Shown here: piece by piece, positions 1 through 8,499 of the stretch
How the letters are laid out: each line of letters begins with the position of its first letter
Numbering within the stretch: the first letter of the stretch is position 1
Assembly: GCF_965199065.1 (NCBI RefSeq)
Contig: NZ_CBDAQN010000001.1
Span: 1,178,001-1,242,000 of the forward strand
DNA from: Acidisoma sp965199065
GTDB lineage: Bacteria; Pseudomonadota; Alphaproteobacteria; Acetobacterales; Acetobacteraceae
DNA length: 64,000 nt
Direction: 5' to 3'
Program-made: the position numbers and the translations under genes
Notes under the pieces: generated by a model
Seen by the model: only the letters and a program-made list of their open reading frames with translations
What the model was told of the DNA's origin: nothing
The model's database searches: none

Positions 1-498
1 CGACGCTACTCCCCCGCGCATCTGCTTGCTCTCGGCGACAGCTTCCACGATGCGGACGGTGCCGCACGATTGCAGGCCGCCGACCAAGCCCGCCTCGCGA
101 GCATGGCGCAGTCAATCGGGTTCATCTGGGTCCTGGGCAACCACGATCCGCGCCTGCCGGACAGCCTGCCTGGCGAAGTCTCTGCCGACTGGTCGGACGG
201 CCCGCTCCGTTTCCGCCATGCGGCGGAAGCCAGCGGATCGGATGCCGAAATCTGCGGGCACCACCATCCGAAAGCGACGGTGCCGGTCCGCGGCGCCACG
301 GTCACGCGTCCCTGTTTCGTGACAGACGGCCATCGGCGGCTCATGTTGCCGGCGTTCGGCGCCTACACCGGCGGGCTGGACATCGGCCACGCCGCTATCG
401 CGAGCCTCTTTCCCCGTGGCGCCCGCATCTTTCTGCTGGGGCGGGAGCGGCTCTACCATTTCCAGGTCGGCCGTCCACGCGCTGGGTTGGCGGCGTGA
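1..498 (+). CDS. pdeM: Ligase-associated DNA damage response endonuclease PdeM (3' part)
   Basis: The reading frame is open from the first base, so the N-terminus lies outside the window; 165 residues are visible. They carry the calcineurin-type metallophosphoesterase signatures LGDSFHD, GNHD and GHHHPKA, the metal-binding blocks of the family. The spacing and the C-terminal FGAYTGGLD stretch fit the PdeM branch, usually encoded beside an ATP-dependent DNA ligase, an Lhr-type helicase and a ligase-associated exonuclease; none of these can be checked because the gene is at the edge. It is a cytoplasmic, metal-dependent phosphoesterase presumed to act in DNA repair. The stop overlaps the start of the next gene (TGATG), so the two are probably co-transcribed. 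Confidence 0.85.
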   Translation, partial: RRYSPAHLLALGDSFHDADGAARLQAADQARLASMAQSIGFIWVLGNHDPRLPDSLPGEVSADWSDGPLRFRHAAEASGSDAEICGHHHPKATVPVRGATVTRPCFVTDGHRRLMLPAFGAYTGGLDIGHAAIASLFPRGARIFLLGRERLYHFQVGRPRAGLAA

Positions 499-833
499 TG
501 CGGCCTCCGCTCGCGCTTCTGCTCCTGCTGGGTGCGGCGGTCCTGGAAGCAGGCGGAGACGCGGTCGTCCGGCGCGGGCTCCATGCGGAGAGCCAGGCCT
601 GGCGCCTCGGCCTGATCCTGCTGGGCGGCATCGTGCTGACGGCCTATGGCGCGGCCGTCAATCTACCGCCGTGGGACTTCGGGCGGCTGCTCGGCGTCTA
701 CGTGACGCTGTTCTTCGTCGTGGCTCAGGTCATCAACCTGGTGGTATTCGGTGTTGCGCCGTCGCTGCCGATACTCGTCGGCGGCGTCCTCATCATTGCC
801 GGCGGTGCGGTGATGACCGTCTGGCACGCATAA
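498..833 (+). CDS. Small four-helix membrane protein, DMT/SMR-like
   Basis: A 111-residue protein that is almost entirely hydrophobic, with four predicted membrane segments (about residues 5-20, 35-53, 62-82 and 90-108). Length and helix count resemble small multidrug-resistance-like or YnfA-like membrane proteins, but the diagnostic Glu in helix 1 of EmrE is not obvious, so I do not assign a substrate. The second segment is followed by a conserved-looking DFGRLLGVYV stretch. An in-frame GTG lies one codon upstream of the ATG used here; the ATG overlaps the pdeM stop by one base, which suggests translational coupling. Confidence 0.7.
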   Translation: MRPPLALLLLLGAAVLEAGGDAVVRRGLHAESQAWRLGLILLGGIVLTAYGAAVNLPPWDFGRLLGVYVTLFFVVAQVINLVVFGVAPSLPILVGGVLIIAGGAVMTVWHA

Positions 834-899
834 CCCGGTCCGAAGCCGTTGTGATCAAGGCAAGCGGACCAAGCCCCGAGAAAGTAGCGCGGGACTATG

Positions 900-1307
900 T
901 CACTGCGCGGGCGGCGCCCCGACGATGATGTCGACCCGCCGGACTTCGATCTTCGACATCGGCACCGCGGGCTGCACCGGACCCTTGGGGAAGATTCTGA
1001 TCCGGCTCGCATCGACGCCATCGGCCACCAACTGAGCGGTAACGGCGGCTGCCCGCGTCGTGTCGATGTTCGCGACTTCGGTGTAATGATGGCCCGGAGG
1101 CGCGCTATAGGCCTCCAGCGTCACGGGCTCGTCCTTGTGGAGGTTGGCGTAGTCTGCGGCATTTTTCACGATGCCGACGGCGCCATTGCTCAGGGACCCG
1201 GACATCGGGGTGAAGAAGACCAGAAACCTCTGATTTGCGGGCGCAAACCCGAGTGTCGCGCAGGCCGCGAGCGACACCAGCAGGGGCAGACCAACGAGCC
1301 AGCGCAT
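900..1307 (-). CDS. OmpA-like lipoprotein, short
   Basis: A 135-residue protein with a lipoprotein signal peptide: a hydrophobic run ending in the lipobox LAAC (Cys at about residue 16). The rest is a single compact domain resembling the OmpA/MotB C-terminal fold: an N-terminal strand (FLVFFTP), a helix, then the DTTRAAAVTAQLVADGV motif and a final RRVDIIV strand matching the usual NRRVEI end. The peptidoglycan-binding residues are only partly conserved (Asp and Arg in DTTR). It is probably anchored in the inner leaflet of the outer membrane. It is convergent with the small membrane protein gene and has no obvious operon partner. Confidence 0.7.
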   Translation of the reverse strand: MRWLVGLPLLVSLAACATLGFAPANQRFLVFFTPMSGSLSNGAVGIVKNAADYANLHKDEPVTLEAYSAPPGHHYTEVANIDTTRAAAVTAQLVADGVDASRIRIFPKGPVQPAVPMSKIEVRRVDIIVGAPPAQ

Positions 1308-1387
1308 TTCAATACCTACAGAAGGTTAGAAGATTGCGCTGGCTCTAGATCACAGCCGTGGAACCGTCAAATCCGCAACAAGCTGGG

Positions 1388-1744
1388 TCACCGCCAATGT
1401 GGCGGAATCCACACCCGACGGCCGTAATGATACGCCCAATGGCCCGGAATGAAACCGCCGTAGCGAGGCCCGGCGGGAACGTAATGGCCCGGAAACCAGG
1501 CGTAGCGATAACCGTTCCAATGCCAGTGGCCCGGCCGCCAGACGAAGCGAGGGCCTGGCGGCGGCGGCACTGCCTCGTACCGTGGCGGTGGCAGCGGCGG
1601 ATAGCCCTGAGCCTGGGCCGTATGCACGCCCGCCACGGTCAGGCCGGCCGCAGCCGCCACGCCGCCCATGCCCAGCAGAGCCAGCCGCCGGAACAAGCCT
1701 CGTCGTGCCATGTTCGGCTTGTCGGATTTCATATCGTGAGACAC
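1388..1744 (-). CDS. YXWGXW-repeat-like secreted protein
   Basis: 118 residues. The N-terminus has an RRGLFRRLALLGMGG stretch and a hydrophobic run ending at AQAQ, which reads as a twin-arginine-type signal peptide. The mature part is Pro/Tyr/Trp/His-rich, with repeated WRPGHWHWNGYRYAWFPGHYV-like units characteristic of small secreted YXWGXW-repeat proteins, common near the envelope genes of proteobacteria and without a known function. Start choice: the GTG at 1744 is preceded by AAGGAG with 8-base spacing; an ATG four codons inside has no such site. It stands alone, upstream of valS on the complementary strand. Confidence 0.65.
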   Translation of the reverse strand: MSHDMKSDKPNMARRGLFRRLALLGMGGVAAAAGLTVAGVHTAQAQGYPPLPPPRYEAVPPPPGPRFVWRPGHWHWNGYRYAWFPGHYVPAGPRYGGFIPGHWAYHYGRRVWIPPHWR

Positions 1745-1868
1745 CCGTCTCTCTCCTTCGCCCTAATTCGCGTTTCCCGCGTTGGGTCAGGAAACACATG
1801 CCTCGCGGCCAAACGAGGGCACCCTTGTTACAAATCCGCTGACTGCGTTTCGATCCAGCCTCGACGTA

Positions 1869-4562
1869 TCATCCGATACGGGCAAGCGCCGCCCGGAGGC
1901 GCTCCGCCTCGGCCTGAAACGCCGCCAGCCGATCCCGGTTTTCCTGCACAACCTCGGGTTTGGCGCGCGAAACAAAGCTCTCGTTGCCAAGTTTAGCAGC
2001 GACCTTCGCGGCCTCATCCTGAGCGCGGGCTCGCTCCTTCTCCAGCCGGGCACGCTCGGCGGTGAGATCGATGAGATCGGCCAGCGGTAGCATGATCGTG
2101 ATGCTGCCCAGAACCGCCTGCGCGGAGCCGCGCGGGGCCGCGCCGGCGAGCGGACTGACCTCGGACGCGCGGGCCAGCCGCCGGATCGCGTCGATCCAAC
2201 GGGCGACGCGTCCCAACGCCTCCGCATCGGCATCCCGCAGCAGGATTGGCGCAAGCACCGAGGGCGGCACCCGCATCTCGGATCGCACGGCGCGAACCTC
2301 GCCGATGAGGGCTACGACCCAGTCGAGTTCGGCGCGCGCGGCCTCGGCGCCGGGCACCGCTACCGGCGTCGGCCAAGGCGCGCGGATGAGCGTGCCCTCT
2401 GCGCCGAAACCGAACTCGGCCCAGAGCACCTCGGTCACGAAGGGCATCGCCGGGTGCAGCAGGCTCAGGATCGTGCTGAGCACATGGGCCGCCACGGCGC
2501 GGACCTCCGCCGCGTCCTCGCTATCTCCCTGCGCGAGGATCGGCTTGGCGAATTCAAGGAACCAGTCGCAGAAGCTGTTCCAGGTGAAGCGGTAGCAGGC
2601 GGCGGCATAGTCATCGAGGCGATAAGCCTCCAGCGCTGCCGTTGCCTCCACAACCGCCCGGCCAGCGGCGTCGATGATCCAGCGGGACAGCGGCAGACGC
2701 ACGCCTGCCGGGTCGAAGCCCACGACCGGCCGCACCGCGTTCATTTCGCAGAAGCGCGCGGCGTTCCACAGCTTGGTGACGAAGGAGCGCTGGTTCTCCA
2801 CCGCCGCCGCGCCGAGCTTCACATCCCGCCCCGGTCCGGTCAGCGCGCAGATGGTGAAGCGCAGCGCGTCCGTGCCGTATTGATCGATGAGCACCAGAGG
2901 GTCGATGACGTTGCCCTTGGACTTCGACATCTTCTGGCCGCGCTCGTCCCGCACGAGGCCGTGGATATAGACGGTGCGGAACGGCACCTCGCCCATCATG
3001 TGCAGGCCCATCATCATCATCCGGGCAACCCAGAAAAAGATGATGTCGAACGCCGTCACCAGCACGTCGGTCGGGTAGTAGCGGGCGAGTTCCGGCGTCT
3101 CGTCCGGCCAGCCGAGCGTCGAGAACGGCCACAGCCCCGAGCTGAACCAGGTGTCGAGCACATCTTCGTCCTGCGTCAGCGGCTCGGCGCGGCCGTAATG
3201 AGCGAGCGCCGCTGCTTCAGCGCCCGCTTGGTCCTCGGCAACGAAGACGGCGCCGTCCGGCCCGTAATAGGCCGGGATGCGATGGCCCCACCAAAGCTGG
3301 CGGCTGATGCACCATGGCTCGATGTCCCGCATCCATGCGAAGAAGGTGTTCTCCCACTGGCGCGGCACGAACACCGTGCGCCCCTGCTCCACCGCCTCAA
3401 TCGCGGGCTTGGCGAGCGTCGCCGCGTCGCAGAACCATTGCGTCGTCAACAACGGCTCGATCGGCACGCCCGAGCGGTCGCCATGCGGCACCTGATTGAC
3501 GTGGCGCTCGGTTTTCACCAGCAATTCGAGACCTTCCAGCTCCGCCACGATCGCGGCGCGGAAGGGCACGCGGTCGGCGCCGGCAAGGCCGCGCAGGAAG
3601 GCGGGATCGGCGACGCCCGGCACCTCGGTCAGATCGGCCTCGATCTCGTCGAGCGTGAAGGCCGCGCGCCGGTCGAGGATCGAGGGCATCGGCAGCCCGT
3701 GCCGCTGCCCGACCGCGAAGTCGTTGAAGTCGTGCGCGGGCGTGATCTTGACCGCGCCAGTACCCTTTTCTGGATCGGAATGTTCGTCGCCGATGATCGG
3801 AATGCGCCGCCCGACCAGCGGCAGGACGGCGTGGCGCCCGATGAGGTCGGCGTAGCGCTCATCGGTCGGGTTCACCGCAACCGCCACGTCGCCCGGCAGC
3901 GTCTCGGGCCTCGTGGTGGCGACCGTGATGTAACGGTCGGGCATTCCCTCGATGGGATAGCGGATGTGCCAGAGGCTGCCGTTCATCTCACGGCTTTCGA
4001 CCTCGAGGTCCGAGATGGCGGATTGGAACTTCGGGTCCCAGTTCACCAGCCGGCGGTCGCGATAGATGAGGCCCTGGGCGTGCAAGGTGACGAATACGCG
4101 TCGCACGGCGCGCGACAGGCCGTCATCCATGGTGAAGCGCTCGCGGTCCCAGTCGAGCGACGCCCCAAGACGCCGTAGCTGCCCGGTGATGCTGCCGCCC
4201 GACTCCGTCTTCCACTGCCAGACGCGGCGGAGGAACTCGTCGCGCCCCTGCGCCTGGCGGGTCGTGCCCTCGCTGGCGAGCAGACGCTCGACCACCATCT
4301 GCGTCGCGATGCCGGCATGGTCGGTGCCCGGCTGCCAGAGCGCGTCGCGCCCCTGCATCCGCCGGAAGCGGATGAGCGTGTCCTGCACCGTCATCGTCAG
4401 GGCGTGCCCGATGTGCAGACTGCCCGTGACGTTCGGCGGCGGGATCATGATGGTGAAGGGATCGGCGGCCGAGGAAGGATCGGCGGCGAAAGCGCCGCTC
4501 TCCTCCCAGATGCGATAGAGCCGGGCCTCAGCCTCGGCGGGGGCGAATGTCTTGTCGAGCAT
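1869..4562 (-). CDS. valS: Valine--tRNA ligase
   Basis: An 897-residue class I aminoacyl-tRNA synthetase that charges tRNA-Val in the cytoplasm. The HIGH signature appears in PPPNVTGSLHIGHAL near residue 47 and KMSKS in GQKMSKSKGNVIDP near residue 545. Between them lies the CP1 editing domain (TTRPETLPGD), which hydrolyses Thr-tRNA-Val. The C-terminus carries the valyl-specific coiled coil (from about residue 830, rich in Glu, Arg and Ala). Length is normal for bacterial ValS. ATG start; 70 bases separate it from the upstream ABC ATPase stop. No sign of truncation. Confidence 0.98.
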   Translation of the reverse strand: MLDKTFAPAEAEARLYRIWEESGAFAADPSSAADPFTIMIPPPNVTGSLHIGHALTMTVQDTLIRFRRMQGRDALWQPGTDHAGIATQMVVERLLASEGTTRQAQGRDEFLRRVWQWKTESGGSITGQLRRLGASLDWDRERFTMDDGLSRAVRRVFVTLHAQGLIYRDRRLVNWDPKFQSAISDLEVESREMNGSLWHIRYPIEGMPDRYITVATTRPETLPGDVAVAVNPTDERYADLIGRHAVLPLVGRRIPIIGDEHSDPEKGTGAVKITPAHDFNDFAVGQRHGLPMPSILDRRAAFTLDEIEADLTEVPGVADPAFLRGLAGADRVPFRAAIVAELEGLELLVKTERHVNQVPHGDRSGVPIEPLLTTQWFCDAATLAKPAIEAVEQGRTVFVPRQWENTFFAWMRDIEPWCISRQLWWGHRIPAYYGPDGAVFVAEDQAGAEAAALAHYGRAEPLTQDEDVLDTWFSSGLWPFSTLGWPDETPELARYYPTDVLVTAFDIIFFWVARMMMMGLHMMGEVPFRTVYIHGLVRDERGQKMSKSKGNVIDPLVLIDQYGTDALRFTICALTGPGRDVKLGAAAVENQRSFVTKLWNAARFCEMNAVRPVVGFDPAGVRLPLSRWIIDAAGRAVVEATAALEAYRLDDYAAACYRFTWNSFCDWFLEFAKPILAQGDSEDAAEVRAVAAHVLSTILSLLHPAMPFVTEVLWAEFGFGAEGTLIRAPWPTPVAVPGAEAARAELDWVVALIGEVRAVRSEMRVPPSVLAPILLRDADAEALGRVARWIDAIRRLARASEVSPLAGAAPRGSAQAVLGSITIMLPLADLIDLTAERARLEKERARAQDEAAKVAAKLGNESFVSRAKPEVVQENRDRLAAFQAEAERLRAALARIG

Positions 4563-4632
4563 TCGCCTGACCTAGCCGAGAGCCCGCGCGCGAGGAAGAG
4601 GCCCCGGCGCGCATCACGTCAGAGCCAGGGCG

Positions 4633-5766
4633 TCAGACGACCCGGTCGGTCGCCGGATCGATGAGGTGCATGTTGTTCATGTCGACCGAGAGCCGCATCT
4701 TGGAGCCCGGCTGGGCACTCACAAGCGGGTCGATCCGCGCGCAGAGCGGCGCCTCGGTTATGTCCTTCCCGTCCGGCTTCGTGCCCGCCAGGTAGAAGTA
4801 GATGACCGTCTCCATGCCCATCGGCTCGGTCAGATCGACATCGATATCGATGGTGACGAAGCCGGGCCGGTTGTCGCCTGCGAAGGCCGGCAGATGCTCC
4901 GGCCGGATGCCGAGGAGCATGTCGCGCCCGGCGAACTGGCTGTAGCGGTCGATCCGCTCGGCCGGCACGGGAAGCTTCACGCCATTCTCCAGCTGCACCG
5001 TGAGCGCCTCCGGCGTCTTCACCAGCTTGCAGGGGATGAAGTTCATCCCGGGGCTGCCGATGAAACCGGCGACGAACCGCGTCTCCGGGTGATGATAAAG
5101 CTCCTGCGGCGGTCCGACCTGCTCGATCAACCCCTGGTTCATCACCACCACCCGGTCGGCGAGGGTCATCGCCTCGACCTGATCGTGCGTCACGTAGACG
5201 GTCGTGGTCTTGACGGTGCTGTGGACCTTCTTGATCTCGGTGCGCATCTGAACGCGCAGCTTGGCGTCGAGGTTCGAGAGCGGCTCGTCGAACAGAAAGA
5301 CCTTGGGGTTGCGGACGATGGCGCGTCCCATCGCGACGCGCTGGCGCTGGCCGCCGGAAAGCGCGCGGGGCTTGCGTTGCAGCAGCGGCGTGAGGTGGAG
5401 GATGCGGGCAGCGTCCTCGACGCGCGTCCTGATGTCGGCCTTGGGGAACTTCCGCAGCTTCAGGCCGAAGGCCATGTTGTCGTAGACGGTCATGTGCGGA
5501 TAGAGCGCGTAGTTCTGAAACACCATGGCGATGTCCCGGTCGCGCGGCGGCACATCATTGACCACCCGGCCGCCGATGTCGATCTCGCCGCCCGAGATGT
5601 CCTCAAGCCCCGCGATCATCCGGAGCGTGGTCGACTTGCCGCAGCCCGAGGGCCCGACGAGGACGACGAATTCGCCGTCGGCGATCTCGAGGTTGATGCC
5701 CTTCACCGCGAGGGCATCGCTGCCGTCGTAGGTCTTCTTGAGTGTCCTGATCGAGACTTGAGCCAT
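4633..5766 (-). CDS. UgpC/MalK-family sugar ABC transporter ATP-binding protein
   Basis: A 377-residue nucleotide-binding subunit of carbohydrate-uptake ABC importers. Visible motifs: Walker A GPSGCGKST, Q-loop VFQNYALYPHMTVYDN, signature LSGGQRQR, Walker B VFLFDEP with SNLDAKLR, and switch His in VTHDQVEAMT. The C-terminal third (from about residue 240) is the TOBE/regulatory domain typical of MsmK/UgpC/MalK. The ATG at 5766 is preferred because it gives the standard MAQVSIRTLKKTYDG start; the open frame extends 20 codons upstream. No permease or binding protein lies nearby, so it may energise transporters encoded elsewhere, as shared MsmK-type ATPases do. Confidence 0.93.
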   Translation of the reverse strand: MAQVSIRTLKKTYDGSDALAVKGINLEIADGEFVVLVGPSGCGKSTTLRMIAGLEDISGGEIDIGGRVVNDVPPRDRDIAMVFQNYALYPHMTVYDNMAFGLKLRKFPKADIRTRVEDAARILHLTPLLQRKPRALSGGQRQRVAMGRAIVRNPKVFLFDEPLSNLDAKLRVQMRTEIKKVHSTVKTTTVYVTHDQVEAMTLADRVVVMNQGLIEQVGPPQELYHHPETRFVAGFIGSPGMNFIPCKLVKTPEALTVQLENGVKLPVPAERIDRYSQFAGRDMLLGIRPEHLPAFAGDNRPGFVTIDIDVDLTEPMGMETVIYFYLAGTKPDGKDITEAPLCARIDPLVSAQPGSKMRLSVDMNNMHLIDPATDRVV

Positions 5767-5917
5767 GATCCGTTTCCCGCTGGTCTTAGGGCTGAGCAGC
5801 GGACACCAACAGGCGTCCGCTGACAAGCCGCTTTTTTTCTTTGCCAGAAGGACTTAGCCCCTCCGGTTGCTTCAGACCATAACCTTCTCGGGCATCACCC
5901 CGATTTTGTAGGGCCGC

Positions 5918-7039
5918 TTACTCGGCCGCCTGCTGCTGCAGTGCCGGATAATCGGTGTAGCCGTGCTCGTCGCCGCCGTAGAAGGTGGAGCGGTCATAGC
6001 GATTGAGCGGAGCGCCGGTCCGCAGCCGCTCGGGCAGGTCCGGGTTGCCGATAAAGAGGCGGCCGAAGGCCACCGCATCGACACTGCCCGAGGAAACGGC
6101 GCGCGCCGCCGTTTCGCCGGTAAATCCGCCGGCCGCGATGATGACGCCGCCGAAGCGAGGCTTGAAGCGGCTGGAGGCATCGGGCGCGTCCGCGTGGATC
6201 GCGTTCGTATCGCTGGTTTGGTCGGCGCGGGGCTCGACGAGGTGAAGGTAGGCGATGCCACGGCGGCCGAGTTCGGTCGCGGCGTAGTCAAACAGCGCCC
6301 CGGTGTCGCTGTCCGCCATGCCGTTGAAGGTGCCCCAGGGCGAGAGGCGCACGCCGACGCGGTCGCGCCCAATGGCCGCCGCCACCGCATCCACGATCTC
6401 GGTCAGGAAGCGCACGCGGTTCGCGATCGGGCCGCCATAGCCGTCGGTGCGCGTGTTGGTGCCGTCGCGGAGGAACTGGTCGATGAGGTAGCCGTTGGCG
6501 CCGTGAACCTCGACGCCATCGAAACCGGCGGCGCGGGCATTCCGGGCAGCCTGCGCGAACTCCTCGACGATGGTGCCGATTTCAGGCTCGGTCAGCGGTC
6601 GCGGCGTCTCGAACGGCACGCTCTCGAAGGTCCGCGTGAAGTGGTTGCCAGGTGCGGGGATGGCGGAGGCAGAAACCGGAACGCCCCCGCCCGGCTGCAT
6701 GGAGGAGTGCGAGATGCGGCCGGTGTGCCAGATCTGGAGGAAGATGAAGCCGCCCTTGGCGTGCACGGCCTCGGTGACAGCCCGCCATCCGGCGAGTTGC
6801 TCGGGTGAGTAGCAGCCGGGCGCGCCGGGATAGCCGCGGGCCTGCTCGGTGATGTCCGTCGCCTCGGTGATGATCAGGCCGCCGGCGCTCGCCCGCTGAC
6901 CATAATAGATGGCATTCATCGCCTGTGGCACGTCGCCGGGCTGGCGCGAGCGCATGCGGGTGAGCGGCGCCATGACGACGCGATGCGAGAGATGGATGGC
7001 GCCGACGGCAAGCGGCTGGAAAAGGGCTTCAAGGGTCAC
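5918..7039 (-). CDS. Alkene reductase (old yellow enzyme family)
   Basis: A 373-residue FMN-dependent oxidoreductase of the OYE/NemA group, which reduces activated C=C bonds or nitro compounds with NAD(P)H. It starts LFQPLAVGAIHLSHRVVMAPLTRMRS, the standard FMN-binding first strand, and contains EVHGANGYLIDQFLRDGTNTRTDGYGG, the family signature with the substrate-binding His and Asn. The phosphate-binding region is around IIAAGGFTGETA and the FGRLFIGNPDLPERL block closes the barrel. GTG start. It is divergent from a Gfo/Idh/MocA oxidoreductase across 171 bases, which must hold both promoters. The physiological substrate cannot be told from sequence. Confidence 0.94.
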   Translation of the reverse strand: MTLEALFQPLAVGAIHLSHRVVMAPLTRMRSRQPGDVPQAMNAIYYGQRASAGGLIITEATDITEQARGYPGAPGCYSPEQLAGWRAVTEAVHAKGGFIFLQIWHTGRISHSSMQPGGGVPVSASAIPAPGNHFTRTFESVPFETPRPLTEPEIGTIVEEFAQAARNARAAGFDGVEVHGANGYLIDQFLRDGTNTRTDGYGGPIANRVRFLTEIVDAVAAAIGRDRVGVRLSPWGTFNGMADSDTGALFDYAATELGRRGIAYLHLVEPRADQTSDTNAIHADAPDASSRFKPRFGGVIIAAGGFTGETAARAVSSGSVDAVAFGRLFIGNPDLPERLRTGAPLNRYDRSTFYGGDEHGYTDYPALQQQAAE

Positions 7040-7210
7040 ACGTCGTCTCCTGTTGGCGAGCGCCAGCGGCGCCGCTCTGTCGCCGTTGCTAGATGGTCAC
7101 GATGCTGCGTTGCAATAGGCCTGCGGTTTCAAATCCGGCGTTGAAAATCGGTCAGCGCGGAGAGACCATGCGGCCGGTGTTTTCGCGTTCAGCAACAAAG
7201 GAGGGACGCC

Positions 7211-8305
7211 ATGGTTGAAGCCAGCCCGATACGAACTGCGATCATCGGCTACGGCTATGTCGGCCGCACCTTCCACGCTCCGCTTATCCGCGCGACGCCG
7301 GGCTTCGCCCTTACCGTCATCGGGTCGAGGCGGCCGGAAACGGCGGTTCGCGAAACTGCGCCCGAGGCGCGGGTCGTCAGCGACCCCCTCGCCGCCGCGA
7401 CCGACCCGGATGTGGAGCTCGTCGTCATCGCGAGCCCCAACGAGAGCCACGCCGTTCTCGCCGAGGCCGCCTTGAGCGCCGGCAAACATGTGGTCGTCGA
7501 CAAGCCGTTCACGGTGACGCTTGCGGAGGCGCGTCGCGTGGCCGAGGTGGCCAGGCAGGCCGACCGGCTGCTTTCGGTGTTTCAGAACCGGCGCTGGGAC
7601 AGCGACTTCCTCACCGTTCAGGCGGCGCTGGCCGAGGGGCGGCTCGGCACGCTGGTCCATTACGAGTCGCGCATCGATCGCTACCGGCCTGTGGTTCAGG
7701 ACCGTTGGCGCGAGCGGCCGATCCCAGGCAGCGGATTGTGGTTCGACCTTGGGGCGCATCTGGTGGATCAGGCGCTGTTGCTTTTCGGCCTGCCGCAGAC
7801 CGTCACACTGCATGTCGCCAGCCAGCGGCGGGCGGGAACTTCGCCCGACTGGTTCCTCGCGGTGCTCACCTACCCGCATCTCCATGCGGTTCTCTCGGCG
7901 GGCGTGCTGGTTTCCGGAGGCAGCGCGCGTTTCACGTTGCATGGCCTGACGGCCAGTTTGGTGAAGGGCGGCGTCGACGTGCAGGAGGCGCAGCTGCGCG
8001 AGGGCATGGTGCCCGGCGACCTCGATTGGGGAATAGACCTCAACCACGCCACCCTCTTCGACGGCGCAACAGGGGAGATCGAGGTTCTGTCAGCGACCGA
8101 TGGCGACTACCGGCGCTATTACGAAGGCGTGCGCGACGCGATCCAGGGTGTGGCGCCAAACCCGGTGCCGCCGGCGCAGGCGATCGCTGTCATGGCGGTG
8201 ATTGCGGCGGGTGAGGCATCTGCGGCGCAGGGACGCTCCATGGCTCTGCCGCTGACGGACGCCGAGGCCCAGGCATTCAGCGCCGCATCGGCGATGCCCC
8301 AATAG
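7211..8305 (+). CDS. Gfo/Idh/MocA family oxidoreductase
   Basis: 364 residues. The N-terminal Rossmann domain has AIIGYGYVGRTFHAPLI, in place of the usual GxGxxG variant, and the motif VVDKPFTV, where the conserved Lys-Pro pair (normally EKP) sits near residue 100. The C-terminal alpha/beta domain includes RWRERPIPGSGLWFDLGAHLVDQAL, with the His/Asp-containing segment that binds substrate. Overall it resembles the YhhX-like subgroup, NAD(P)-dependent sugar or inositol-type dehydrogenases with unassigned substrates. A GGAGGGA element a few bases before the ATG supports this start. It is transcribed away from the old yellow enzyme gene. Confidence 0.92.
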   Translation: MVEASPIRTAIIGYGYVGRTFHAPLIRATPGFALTVIGSRRPETAVRETAPEARVVSDPLAAATDPDVELVVIASPNESHAVLAEAALSAGKHVVVDKPFTVTLAEARRVAEVARQADRLLSVFQNRRWDSDFLTVQAALAEGRLGTLVHYESRIDRYRPVVQDRWRERPIPGSGLWFDLGAHLVDQALLLFGLPQTVTLHVASQRRAGTSPDWFLAVLTYPHLHAVLSAGVLVSGGSARFTLHGLTASLVKGGVDVQEAQLREGMVPGDLDWGIDLNHATLFDGATGEIEVLSATDGDYRRYYEGVRDAIQGVAPNPVPPAQAIAVMAVIAAGEASAAQGRSMALPLTDAEAQAFSAASAMPQ

Positions 8306-8499
8306 TTGCCGGGCCGCGTTCCGCGATGGCCTGACGTGCTCCCGAGCGCGCGCGGCTTGCAACGATCACGGCAGAGTGTGGTCGCGACGTGCGAGAATTA
8401 TCTTGCCGCGCGTGAAACCCTGCCGATGTGCGACCCGGCACATGAGGCACGCGGCGTCACGCGGGCGGGGGCTCGCCGAACAGGGAAAGACAGCCGCCG

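Noticed and set aside
2454..4178. A 574-codon open frame opposite valS
   Set aside because: Same GC-shadow effect; the encoded sequence is Arg/His/Ala-rich and has no recognisable fold.
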